A stretch of DNA of 64,000 bases from Amyloporia xantha (lineage: Eukaryota > Basidiomycota > Agaricomycetes > Polyporales > Adustoporiaceae): assembly GCA_036971615.1 (NCBI GenBank), contig JAYKKR010000014.1:124001-188000 (forward strand), given 5' to 3'. A model generated the notes under the pieces. The model had not been told where the DNA came from and searched no databases. It saw only the letters and a list, made by a program, of their open reading frames with translations. How positions within the stretch are numbered: the stretch's first letter is position 1; every line of letters starts with the position of its first letter. The position numbers and the translations under genes were made by a program. Below, piece by piece: positions 34,765 to 45,722 of this stretch.

Positions 34765-36621
34765 ATGCTCAAGCTACAACGACACGACCTCGATATTACA
34801 CTTCAATTTCGGCTGGACAATATTCGGGAGTTCTTTGAACGACCGGAAAATGCGACTACTGCTGCCACGGTTACCCGCGTCAGCGAGCCGTTTGGAGCGG
34901 GATGGACCCTTAAATTCGAATTGGCTCAGGTTCAAGAGGAAGAAAGCATTGGGATATGGTTCTGCCCCTCATCAAAACGTTTCTCTCAGAAAGTCTACTT
35001 CTCCGTCACTGGCGAGTCCTGCTCGGGAATAAGATACTTCACCGCGTCCAAGACAGTCACATTCGGTTCACGGAATCAAAGTAGCGGTTGGAGGTCTTTA
35101 GTGACGCGAAAGAGGCATTGGGATAAATATCCGACGCTGCGCAGCGAAAATGCAATAGTAATCTCTGCTGCGTTTCAAACTCCCCCAGGCCCCACGGCAC
35201 GCTCAAAAGAGACGCTTGCTGTGTTACATCGGTCAATATTAAATCAGAAGTTTTCGGATGTGACTTTTATTGCATTTAAACATCGCACGTTGAGCGGCAA
35301 CTCCGCAGAGGGGATACTTGCTCAACCATGCACGCTCCTGGCAAACGAAGCAGCCTTACGAGCGAACAGTACTCACATGGATGACTGTGAGTGAGTACCT
35401 TTCCCGTTATATATTCTACTAATGATTTTGGCAGGGTTTAGCGACTCAGCTACCACGTCAGACATTCTAGAAGAAATTGTTGATGAGAACGGAAAGGCCA
35501 GGAACCTTGACTCAGATACTATCGACACCACTTATGTGGATAGCGATAGTGATTTTGAAGATGAATACGAGGATGAGAGTGAGAGTGAAGATGAGGGATC
35601 AGACGAGGACGAGGACGACGAAGGAGGCGACGGCGAAGGTGATGACGACGAGTTGATGGTCGACCAAGACGAAAAGCATAGTACGCAGAATATTCGTCAC
35701 GGAAATGAAGCGAAGCCAGTTCCGGGAGACTCTGAACCTGCCTTGGATAAAGGCAAAACCCAGCACGCTACTCAGGACGAGTCTAATGATATGCAGACAG
35801 ATGATACTGGTAAGCCCATCTGAATATCTCTCGATGATCTTATCTTATGACCGAGTCTGGAAAGCACAAGCCGTGGCTGTGCCCGATGTCAGTACAGGCA
35901 ACCTGAAGGCTGATTCCAACACAAAGCCGTCTGATGCAATGTCATCTTCAGAAGTGCCCCCGTCAGCAATACTTGTCGTTGGTGCCGCTTCACCCACGTC
36001 CGTCTTGATTTTTTATTGTTGTGAAACTAGTCTTTGAACTCACCTCCGCTTGCAGGTGGAAAGCTTTCCTTTTCTACATGTATACTGGCACGATTGTCTT
36101 TGCACCACTCATGAGCGAGGGCGACGTCGTCAGGCAAACATTCATAGATATGTACCATGTAAGGCGCCCAGATCTACCTGCACCATGCTCGTGTAAGTCC
36201 ATGTACCGTCTCGCAGACAAGGTAACTATTGACACTGCTCGTACCCATTTTATGACGGCTGACTTTTTTGCGAAATGTTCCTAGATGAACTGTGAGAGCC
36301 TCAAGGTCTTGGCGTTGAACCATCTCGTGTTCCGACTAAACTCGCATAACATCCTCACAGAGATTTTCAGTGGATTTACTTCTCGGTTAGTTCTGCGAAA
36401 TGATCAGTCTTTGAACACAAGCACTGATCTCTGTTATCGCCAGGTATGAAGCAGTCAGGAAGGTAGAAATGACCGCCTTGAGACAGCACTGGGATGTGCT
36501 TAAGGGCACTGCGACTTTAGAAAAAAAGCTCGTGGAAGTCACCAGTGGAGACTATCCCCATGCAGGTCAAATTGTGGCAGAAATTTTCCGGAATGTCTCG
36601 ATGAACAACGTCTCTGATTAA
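34765..36621 (+). CDS. BTB/POZ-domain protein with long acidic insertion
   Basis: Six exons (34765-35386, 35435-35809, 35856-35997, 36056-36221, 36285-36385, 36444-36621) total 528 codons (527 residues). An N-terminal MATH/TRAF-like beta region is suggested by GWTLKFELAQ and SGIRYFTASKTVTFG. A BTB domain starts at ILNQKFSDVTFIAFKHRTL, is interrupted by about 170 residues of mostly Asp/Glu (residues ~210-330, with TYVDSDSDFEDEYEDESE), and resumes at WKAFLFYMYTGTIVFAPL. It ends with SMYRLADK and MNCESLKVLALNHLVFRL. MATH-BTB proteins are usually substrate adaptors of CUL3 ubiquitin ligases. The insertion is where the POZ core normally has the short loop before the YTG strand, so the fold must tolerate a large acidic excursion. 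The MATH part is an inference; the BTB ending is clear. Confidence 0.78.
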
Positions 36622-36896
36622 GAAGCAAGCGCGGAACGTTTTACGGACGGCACGCACTTGTAAATGTATGTGAGTCTTAGCTCCTATAAGTTAAGACTCT
36701 CATAATAGACGATCGTGCACCGTGACATTTAATGCTATATATCTGTGCGTTGCGCTTCACATTGCGCATAGCTGGTTTATCAATGACACTCAGATCGGAA
36801 CTTAAAGCATGCCAGGGGTAGATAGTGCAATAATTGCATTTTGTACATCCGAAACCCAGTGGTGGGTAGCGACTCACATCTGTGACTTAGTCATAC

Positions 36897-39800
36897 CTAA
36901 AGAATACGTACACTTTCGGGTGGACCTAAGTAACTTGGTTGCACTCCGCCGGTATCTGGACAGAATCGCCGTGTTATGAGGAGCACCGGATGAGAAATGA
37001 TGGTTGGCTTACCGATCACGATTTTCTGCACGACCACGGTAGGTTCAATCATCCATATCTGAGGAGAGATGCTTGTCAATGCATCGTAAGTGATTCCTAC
37101 ACTCGAGCGACTTACTGTGAGCGCGTGGGCACCAGGTTCAGAAGCAAATGTGAATGGCACTGTCACGATATTGTCCGAGGCCCAGCCATCCAGACCGTCC
37201 CATTGAGCTGGCAAACTTCCTGGCGTCGCATTTGGGATGTAATAGCTGACTTGGGGAGCGTCGGAATCCAACTGAACTCCAACAGCCAGCGGTCGATCGG
37301 GCCCAAGAGAGTTCAAGGATGGCGAGATATAGAGAACGACCGAGACGTTGCCGCCCTCGTCGATGGTGTTAAATGTGTAGAAATCATATTCACTGTGGAG
37401 GGAATTAGGAACGAACAAACACGGACGAGGCTTTGTGTCGCCGAATTCACGACAATGGTAGACTTACATGCTGGGTCCAGTCCCGACGGTGAAGTTCAAC
37501 TCATCACCCCCTCGGGGCCATGGTGTTACAGCCGAGAGTGTGCGACCGTATCCAGGCAAGGTAGTCCATGTTATCCCGTCAACGGAAGTGTTCCTCGAAG
37601 CATGAGCGGCCTCCATTGAGACGGTACCGTCGCCTTCAATAAACCCTGGGAAAATAAGAATGTGAGCATGCGCCGAAGAAAAAACAACCTAGTTGAAGGC
37701 CACCTGTGAAGTTGCTTGGTGCTTCTGTATAGTTCGCATTGAGCGTGGCTGTGAAAGACATCGACGGCTGGTTGGGTATGGTTGCGTTGAACGTGATGAG
37801 GGCAATTTCAGTATCTGCAAGCTGACTCCAATCGACAGTAGCAAACACTCGCTGTTCCGGAGAACTAGGCGAAATGGATGCCTCTGCGGGTGATAGGGTC
37901 AACCATGATACATTGCTTGTCGCCGTGAAAGTGAAAGGAGCAGGACCACCAGCTCCGATATCGAAGTACCTGTTCCCCGAAGGAACATAGGGATCAATGG
38001 ACAGAGTCGGATTCGGGCAGCTGTAACCTTGGGCACATTGATATATATTATCACCTGGCCTGCACTCTGAATGTAAGTGCCGAGTTCAGCAGAACAATTA
38101 CAGAAGACACACCAAGCTGCTGCTGTACCCTCGGGTGCGATTCTCATTGCTCCAGCCAATGCCTGTTTCTGCGCTTGCACTTTCGTGATGAATGGCATTC
38201 TATAGGAGGGTTAATCTACCTAAGTCTCGTCGAGTGCAAGTTCGACGCACGTATTTGCTTGCGGCTCCTGCCAGTAGTAATACATGACATGAGTTTGACT
38301 CATCATATGAGCCCTTCATGAAGACCGATATTGTGAGCGGGCCAAAGTTAATTAAACAGATTCAAATGCCTCACCATTTCCCTGTGGACAACTGTTAGGC
38401 TGGGTCAAACGAGGTCATTTAATGCTCACCATCAAGCTGATTATCATATTCAAGCTCAAGCTCCCAATCCTGATCGAAGAGTGTTTCCACCTGTGTTGCG
38501 TAGTTATTTGCGCTGAGGAAGGCTTGTGAAGCGCGCAAGTTGTTCATGCCCGCGGAGATCCACATGTTAGCCACTGTGTAGCTAGCTTGAACAGGGTGAT
38601 AGACCAGCTGGAAGTAAGCAGAGAGCATATCGCCAGGAAGTGAGTCGCGGATACGGGTTGCAGATTCATTTGTAGCCTGCCACATAGCCAACATACTTTC
38701 GGCCCTATCATAGGCCGAACGTCAGATTGATTCAGTTCCGTAACGTGATACACTGACTCTCGATAGTTAAACAAACTGTAAGTGGTCGAGTTCAATAACT
38801 CAGGCTTCCTGTTGGCATTGAACCGCGAGACATTGGCGATGATATCAGTGACTACGGACGCATCTTCGGAAGAGAGGGAGAATTCCCGTTGCGCCCAGCT
38901 CGTCACGAAGCTGTCCAGATTATTCATGTTCCATAGGGACGTGTCCCAGCCGTATGTTATAAAGAACTCTGTCTCCATTTCATAGGGCTTGAGATCGCCC
39001 ACATTGACAATCCAGATACGAGTTGCGTTGCGGGCTGTCGCTAGGGACATTTGTTCGTATGTCTAGACACAGCTCAGCCAAGCCGTATGCAAACTGACGG
39101 ACCGAATTACGAACCTTGGTCAATTGGCTGCTCTGTAAACACGGCCATGATTTAGAAGACGATTTTCGCACATCAAGGAAGCTTCACGCACAGCGATCCA
39201 TTTGTAGTTTCGGGGATCTCCCACCTAAGCCTCCGATCAAAAGGCTGCCTCAATGGCAATAAAAGACGAGCTTACGTAGTCATACTACAGGATTAGATAC
39301 GTCAAAAGAAAACACCAATGGAAAATATTGGATGCTTACGTGATAGTATACTCCGGCTCCGCCTGTCCTACTGCGTTCCGCTGGAGTGGGCAAGCGTTCC
39401 ATATTCCCATAACTATGATACACATACAGTCCAGTAAGCAGACAGACAGAATATAAACGGGCCAACAACGTACTTGTCGTCTGTCCACAGAAGAGCGACA
39501 TCGTCGGGTACCGTCATACCGTCTTCATAGTAGCCTAGAACTTCCTTGTCTGCAAGATTGGCGCGTCACAAAACAGTATGCATTATATTGCAAATTGACC
39601 AACATAGGCACCACATCTGGGGGATAGTGGACACATTGACTCCAGGGTACGTGTTACCCAAGATGGTCCGCTGATTGGAAATGATCGTCTCGAGTAAAGA
39701 TATATCCTGACCACCGGCAAGCGGTTCTTTGAAAAAAAGTAAGGGGATGAGTCAATTCACGGCGTGTAAATATAAAATCTCGTGCATACCATCACCTAAG

Positions 39801-41166
39801 TAAATTACTATCAGACCTTTCCAATGTCGCGATAAATAGAAGTCGCCACGCACCATCTCCTCGCATGCCGACGGTAAAAATGTTCTCGTATGGCTTCGCA
39901 CGCTCAGCACCCACAATCCAGAAATCGTAGATATTCTGCGCGTTGACGGTATAGTCCCAAGGCCCGACTCCAAATAAATCCCACTCGACAGGAATAGAAC
40001 GCATCATTGGTTCCTCATGACTGGTGCCCATGACAATGCCGTACCAATTAGCTAGAGGTTGGTTCAGTACATCATCGACTCCGAAAGCGCTGAAGAACTG
40101 TGAGTTTGTTGACAATGATACTTCACATGCACCCATACCTAGCCCACATCGCTAATGAATTCAACATTACATGAGCTGGAATATTCGTGCGCCTGCTACA
40201 TTGCTTTGCGCACCTGGCCACAGATAATTCGCTTTCATACGGAGCAGGAGCTCGAAGCTATGTGATATTAGAACTCTCTCTCCATGATAAATCTGCCAAG
40301 CAACTTACAGCTTCGTATAGAAGAAATGGTTGAAGGGTGACCCTGTCAGGGGAGCACCAGTACCGTTTGTGAACCGTACCATAGCCCAGTTTTGCAACGC
40401 AGGCTGCTCATCGTTCAAGAATATTCCTCGGTATTGCACTGTCGGAGAGCCATGTGCGCAGCCAGTAGACGCGACGTAGATCTCAGAATTTGTCTTGGTT
40501 GGAACATCGGCCCACCTGATGAGAGGTTTTTCCATTGTCAGTCTCGATTGAGGGCTCAGAGCTGTACATACTTACCAGTACCATGGTGACACACCTTCGC
40601 AGAGGAGATCATTCTGGAATTAGCCGACTAGGAACGTAGCGCAAGGTAGGTCGCGTACCAAATTGTTCCGAATGGTCATACAATGCGTAGATAGTCCCTC
40701 TCTTATCTGCACCAATCATGACGTACGCACTGCTAATTCCTGGCAATGGGTTGGCAACCTCCTTTGTCATGAAAGCCTCCCATTGGCCCTCCACAGACGA
40801 TACATCCAAGTTTGTGCGGTTCACGACCGCGTCGATGAGCGATGACTGTCCGAGCGTACCGACAATAATGGCCCGAGTTCCCCCAGACCCCAAGTTGGCA
40901 GAGGCAGTCGATGCAGTGACGTTGAATAAGCCTGGCATGACGCCTGTGACGTTATGAATATCCATCGCGAAGTCCGACGCGGCGCGCTGAACACCTCCCC
41001 ATTCATCTTCGGAGAGCAAGATGGGAGTGGCCAAGCGGTTGCTGACAATTGGGAACGAAGAGGCAGATGACGTGAATGAGACACATGTGCTTTGGCCGAT
41101 AGCGTGCACCCCGTTACCAAAGGCCAGTAGGCCAAGCAAGGCGAGACTGCCCCACCGTCGAAACAT
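36897..41166 (-). CDS. Secreted GH115 xylan alpha-1,2-glucuronidase
   Basis: A large minus-strand gene with at least a dozen exons. It starts with a signal peptide (MFRRWGSLALLGLLAFGNGV). GH115 landmarks follow in order: GTLGQSSLIDAVV, YVMIGADKRGTIYALYD, then SPWYWWADVPTK rebuilt over a 19-nt exon (40576-40594), then YRGIFLNDEQPALQNWA, PFNHFFYTKLFELLLRMK, HEEPMMRSIPVEWDLFGVG, RTGGAGVYYH, IWIVNVGDLKPYEMETEFF and FDQDWELELEYDNQL. The C-terminal beta-sandwich domain characteristic of the family includes FVPNSLHSEYDFYTFNTIDE and SVVLYISPSLNS. The last exon (ending GPPESVRIL) closes at 36897. GH115 enzymes remove (4-O-methyl-)glucuronic acid from xylan, acting outside the cell, which suggests a wood- or litter-decaying lifestyle. 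Individual exon borders in the middle (38.2-40.2 kb) were not all resolved. Confidence 0.92.
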
Positions 41167-42081
41167 GTCGTAGTAAGCTGCAGAGGCAGTGGACCGCAGC
41201 ATCCGATCGCTCTGGCGGACACTTTTAAGTGCTCGATGGCGTGTACATCCTACTCACGGCATAGCAAATTTCGAACGACGCCGGTAATAATGCCCTTGTG
41301 ACCTCGGTAGGTATGAGAAGCACAAGGGCGCATCTCATACGGAGGATCCTCGGCATCAGACGCGTCCTGTGGGTAGGGCGGATGGTCGTTTCTCGTGGCC
41401 ATACTCGACGACTGCCTTCTCCGTTCCTGTATAATTGAACGTGCCAGGCCTGGCGGAGAAATCGCGCTACGCGCTGAGCGAGCGGACCGGGGCACATCAC
41501 CTGATGTTGTGACGTCACGCGACATAGTCACTCACCTAGCCTTATACCCAGTCCGGGACCTGCTTGCGGCTGTGTTTGGAGAGCTCACGACAGGAACGCG
41601 AACGCGTGAACGGTGAAGTGGCTCCACTTAATGTGTGCATCGGACCCGTCCATTCGAGGTTAGGCCTAGAACTAAATATACGACAAACCCTTTGTGCTAA
41701 CCGGTGAAGACTGACCTTGCCGCTCAACGAGGTTCCAGCTTTTCTTTACGAAGCCTAGAACAAACGGAACGGTTTTGAAAGGTGCCATGAGGTTCTTCTC
41801 ATTTCGTACGGTGCGGAATCCGTGCATGGGGGCCTGTCCGCAACACGCACGTTCGTTTGAACGGCGGGCATAGTCAAATACGAAGTGATGTGCTGTGAGC
41901 CCAGTCTCGTCGTTGTTATCTGTAGTGCATAAGAGAGAACAGTTCAAAAATCTATAGCAGAAAAGAACATCGACTTCTTCATTGTATGATCGATGCGTCG
42001 GGTACACGGGGTTTTACAGTAAAGCGCAATAATTAGGAGTTACTCAGGAAACTATCAGACCCTGCAATGTGGCTCATTCAA
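41167..42081. other. Intergenic with two weak minus-strand frames
   Basis: Upstream of GH115. A minus-strand frame at 41525-41250 (starting MSRDVTTSGDVPRS) ends just after a GTGAGT donor and could be a first exon, but no partner exon is evident. A second minus-strand segment (about 41930-41700, reading NDETGLTAHHFVFDYARRSN) follows a good TTATGCACTACAG acceptor and ends at a GTCAGT donor. Neither resembles a family that I know. Confidence 0.3.
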
Positions 42082-42635
42082 TCAGTGAGAGAAAAAGGCA
42101 ATATGACGCGCACCATAGCCAACATTTTGAAAAGATTTCGATGACAGTGTGGGGGGTGTTTCTTCCGCAAGCTGTAGACTCGACCCCTCTGTCAAAGCAG
42201 CCTCCGGGGTAGCGTGAGCTGCTCTCAGGCGGTCAGCTGTAATCACGAGTAGCTCCTCATCTGCAAGTCTTTCATGATCCTCATCGTAGTCATCCTCGAG
42301 GAACTCTCGCGACGGCGGCCCATCATCTATGGATAGACGAATTTGACCGTCTTTTCGCGTCCACGTGGACAATCTTGATTCCAATTGTGTCAGCGACGTA
42401 GATAACGGTTACATATATATCTGTCAACGTACTGGTGCGCCACTACTGTCCTGAGTGAAGAAGCACGTCGCCATAATATGAAGAGAGCACAACATGTGCA
42501 AGTCGTAAAGAGGAATATGAGAGGGAAGCTACCCAATGGCTGGGGTTTCGGAGCTTGGCGAGGTTCTGAGCTTGACCCAATATCAGAATCAAAACTGCCT
42601 CCGGTGTAGCCATACGTACCTCCCACAGGAGCCAT
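42082..42635 (-). CDS. Small single-pass membrane protein, hypothetical
   Basis: Two exons (42635-42433, 42373-42082) join in frame to 164 residues. A short Gly/Ser-rich N-terminus (MAPVGGTYGYTGGSFDSD) precedes one hydrophobic helix (GSFPLIFLFTTCTCCALFIL), a positive segment (WRRASSLRTVVAHQLSTWTR) and an acidic cytoplasmic tail (DDGPPSREFLEDDYDEDHER). The positive charges after the helix predict an outside/lumenal N-terminus. No family recognised. The C-terminus after TLSSK may be mispredicted because another donor lies nearby. The gene sits just left of the hAT-like element. Confidence 0.5.
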
Positions 42636-42780
42636 GCCTCGAAGTTGTAAGTAAAGGATGTTTCGTCACTCAGGCGTTGTGTACACACGTTGCCGTAGTC
42701 CTAGAGAGGGAACCCGATAAGATAAGATTTTGGACTTACAACAGATACGCACGTGACTGTAGCTGGCGCACCTCTTTGCC

Positions 42781-42788
42781 TTACGCGC
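42781..42788. repeat. Target-site duplication, left copy
   Basis: TTACGCGC, repeated exactly at 43882-43889 on the other side of the hAT-like element. Confidence 0.85.
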
Positions 42789-43236
42789 TAGGGTCGGGTG
42801 TATAACTCGACGTTTTTTACATGTCGCTTTTTTACATGTTTTTTACATGTTTTTTACGAGTTTTCTACATGGGGGCCAAAGTAGGCATGTAAATAATGTA
42901 AATAATGATATCACGTGACCCCCGCGCTGGCCGGCCATGCCGGTGGCCCTTGCAGCCACACCTGTGGCTTACAATGCCTTACATCGGCCATAGCGTCGTT
43001 CAACATACGCGGCTTTCTCATCATTGCTTGGTCCTGCGCCTGCGCTACAATAGACTAGTCCGAAATGTATATAAAGCGTACACCACAATGTCAATCGGCC
43101 ACATTCCCCCTTACCCGACTTCGAGCCTTGGCATTTTCTGTTCTATCTCAACTCTCTGTTCTGGCCCTCCGGCGTGTTTCTGTTTCGGCATGCCCCCACA
43201 GTCCTCCAGCAGTGCTGGTGTATTCATTGCTGCTGA

Positions 43237-43623
43237 TTGGATAGGAAAAATTCTAATCCCCGACCAGCTGTGCGCTTCTCTGATATCGAAAGTACCCTGC
43301 GTGAAGATACCGGAGGTAAAGTAAACAAGGGAGCTCCGAGTCCTGCATCGGATCGCCAACAGGAGGAGGGTGATACTCCGACTGATGCTGCCGATGCTAA
43401 CACTTGGCTGGATGAACCACGAGCCATTATTGCAGGAGATCAGGAGTTTGCTATCATGAACGAGGTAAATTTGGAGCATGCCGAGAACGTCAACATGCTT
43501 GCGAGTTCGCCAAGCGAATCCAAGAAGACGGTAGCGTCAGAGGAACTCGAGGACGAGGATGCCAGGGGAAACCCAGCAGATGACGAGCCGAAGGTTTCCT
43601 GGGACTTCAACTGGGATGCATAG
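43237..43623 (+). CDS. Acidic open frame inside the hAT-like element
   Basis: The frame reads KNSNPRPAVRFSDIESTLRE, then EEGDTPTDAADANTW, and ends EPKVSWDFNWDA. It has no ATG at its start in this reading, so it would need an upstream exon; a run encoding Pro/Ser-rich sequence ends just before a possible CAG acceptor at about 43202. No relation to a transposase was recognised. It might be a captured host fragment or a remnant of the original transposon protein. Low confidence as a gene. Confidence 0.35.
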   Translation: MDRKNSNPRPAVRFSDIESTLREDTGGKVNKGAPSPASDRQQEEGDTPTDAADANTWLDEPRAIIAGDQEFAIMNEVNLEHAENVNMLASSPSESKKTVASEELEDEDARGNPADDEPKVSWDFNWDA

Positions 43624-43748
43624 ACTTCAGAGACAGCTGGTACGTTGTTGCATGAGGCGTAGACGTCGTGTAGAGCATTATAGTGCCTGTACAGTGTTTT
43701 CTACGTTTTTTACATGTTTTTTACATGTTTTCTACGGAACGGGGCTGT

Positions 43749-43778
43749 GTCACGTGAGGCGCCAGAACCTCACGTGAC
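43749..43778. repeat. Perfect 11-bp inverted repeat around CACGTG boxes
   Basis: GTCACGTGAGG (43749-43759) and CCTCACGTGAC (43768-43778) are perfect reverse complements separated by 8 bases. Each arm contains a CACGTG E-box. A further TCACGTGAC lies near the left end of the same element (around 42910). Confidence 0.85.
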
Positions 43779-43881
43779 ATCATGTAATTTACGTTTTTTA
43801 CTATAGTAAAAAAGGGGGTCCCCAGGGGCGGTTTGTTTTAAACCGTTTTTTACATACCGGGGAGTTTTACACCCGACGCTA

Positions 43882-43889
43882 TTACGCGC
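43882..43889. repeat. Target-site duplication, right copy
   Basis: TTACGCGC, identical to 42781-42788. Confidence 0.85.
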
Positions 43890-44098
43890 CCACGTCGCGA
43901 CTCGGAAGACTTGACACTTACTTCCACACCTCCTTGTACTCCCAGATTCGAAGATCGACAATAACGACGAGAACATAAAAAATTAGACTCGCCGCTTGCT
44001 ATCGAACACTGGTTGCTGGCAAGGTGTTCTACTAAAGTTGCATTCTTGTTCACATTCTAAATTGCCGTCTACGCGTCTACTGGACCATCACCTCGAAC

Positions 44099-45722
44099 AT
44101 GGAGAATCTGGACTCTGCGCAAGCGTTAGGGTGTGTTACGCCACGTCGAAAGCGTACTTGGGAGCCTGGCTCAATCACCAATGCCTTCTCAATAAAGCGT
44201 CGGCGAATATCTACGGCTTCCGTCGATCTGACTCGGGAGATTGTCTCCACGGAAGATCTGCCTAGCACGAGCAAGGCGACGGTAGTATGTAGCGTCTTTG
44301 CCTCTACTTTGACGCCTTCTGAGATGAGTTCTGTAAGGCCGACAGATTCATCGCGGCACCGTCAGAGTCCGCCATGCCGCTCAACATCACCCCTCGCACA
44401 AACCGCATCGCACGACAGTTCGGGCTCGCCAAAGACCGCGTGCTCAACTTTTCCGACTTCAACTCCAGCTCCTCCAACAGCCCAGACCTCAACATGCACC
44501 GGGTGCAGTTCCAGCAGCTGTTCGCGGCGCCCCGCAAGATCTCGCCGACCTCGTCCCTCGCGCACCTCGGCACGCGCAAACACTTCGTCCTCGCCCTCGA
44601 CGGGCCCGGGATCCCCGCGGACCCGTTCGCATTCCCGCTCTCGTGGTCTTCTCGCAACGCGATCGCGGTCGCGTGCGGACGGGACATGTACTACCAGGAT
44701 CTGAGCACGCGCGTGATCACGCACCTCGGCGCGCTTGAGCGGCGCAACCACGGGCGGCTCGCGAGCATCGAGTGGTCGCGCGAGGCGCCGGGAGTACTCG
44801 CAGCGGGGACGAACACGGGCTCGGTGCAGTTGTGGGACGCGGACACGAGGGCGACGACGCGCGAGTGGCGCTGTCGAGACTGGTGCGCGGTGGGCGGGAT
44901 GGACTGGAATGGGGAGGTGCTGGCGGTGGGCTCGGGGGACGGGACGGTGGAGCTGTTTGATCGGAGGGAGTCGAAGGCTGTCGGACGGCTGACGATGCAT
45001 CGGTGCAAGGTGTATGGGGTGAGGTGGAGTCCAGACGGGAATTATCTAGCGACGGGCGACCAGCGCGGGGTGGTGCAGTTGTGGGACGCGAGGGCGAGCC
45101 AACCTCTGTCGAATGAGAGTAAGAAGGGCAGCAAGATGAAACACAACAGCGCTCCCGTGAAGGTGCGTCGATCGCTGCAGGTAACCCGTCACTCCGTGCT
45201 TACGTTTTTATAATTGCACAGGCACTGGCGTGGTGTCCGTGGAAGAATAATCTGCTCGCAACAGGATCGACGTACCCAGATGGCAAGATTCGCATCTGGA
45301 ACATCAATGCAACGTCGTCCACCACGCCCCAGCACACGATCCCTGTCAACACGTCCGTGACGTCCCTCATCTGGTCGCCGCACTGCAAAGAGCTGCTCAG
45401 CACGCACGGCACATCCTGGCAGCCGCGCTCCGCGTCCACACCCAACCTCGCCTCGGGTGTGACCGTCCTGCCATCCGGCATGATCCCGATCAAGTCGCCG
45501 TACACGAACTCCATTACGGTGCACGCGTTCCCGTCGCTGAAGCGCCTGATGAGCGTGCCCGCGCACACGGCTGCGGTGGGGCACAGCTGCCTGAGCCCGG
45601 ACGGGACGATGGTGTTCACGATCTGCCCTGCGGAGGAGGCGATGAAGATGTGGAAGGTCTGGGGCCTCCCTGAGAGCAAGGAGCGGCGGGAGAGCGTGTT
45701 CGATAAGTGTGGGATCCGGTAG
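44099..45722 (+). CDS. CDC20/FZR-like WD40 protein, copy 1
   Basis: Three exons (44099-44281, 44338-45162, 45222-45722) give 502 residues. Exon 1 is a basic N-terminus (TPRRKRTWEPGSITNAFSIK, then RRR). Exon 2 opens with ADRFIAAP, a weakened form of the DR[F/Y]IPxR C-box that binds the APC/C. WD40 repeats follow: PLSWSSRNAIAVACGRDMYY, ASIEWSREAPGVLAAGTNTG, GGMDWNGEVLAVGSGDGTVE, YGVRWSPDGNYLATGDQRGV, ALAWCPWKNNLLATGS and SVTSLIWSPHCKELLSTHG, the last two being hallmark Cdc20/Cdh1 sequences. The chain ends in Gly-Ile-Arg, the IR tail that docks on TPR subunits of the APC/C. Family members recruit substrates for ubiquitination at anaphase or in G1/meiosis. The degenerate C-box and the atypical MYYQDLST strand suggest a divergent or meiotic type. 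Codon usage is very GC-rich in exon 2 compared with its neighbours. Confidence 0.85.

Larger units (their letters stand above)
42789..43881. mobile_element. hAT-superfamily-like DNA transposon, non-autonomous, 1093 bp
   Basis: The left end TAGGGTCGGGTGTATAACTC (42789-42808) and the reverse complement of the right end TAGCGTCGGGTGTAAAACTC (43862-43881) match at 18 of 20 positions. Both ends begin TAGNG, the hAT terminal pattern, and the element is flanked by an exact 8-bp direct repeat TTACGCGC, the hAT target-duplication length. Both subterminal zones are full of TTTTTTACATG words (42813-42870 and 43700-43735, again near 43845), all in the same orientation, which could be transposase binding sites. 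The interior is too short for a hAT transposase and shows no DDE or BED motif. It has a TATATAAAG promoter-like word near 43067 and an acidic open frame ending at 43621. Near-identical ends suggest a fairly recent insertion. Confidence 0.82.

Noticed and set aside
42443..42688. Alternative 81-codon frame overlapping the small membrane protein
   Set aside because: The other frame gives a sensible single helix with charged flanks and splices cleanly into an acidic tail.
44362..45000. A 212-codon frame antisense to the first CDC20-like gene
   Set aside because: Arg/His-rich shadow of a very GC-rich exon that clearly encodes WD40 repeats on the + strand.
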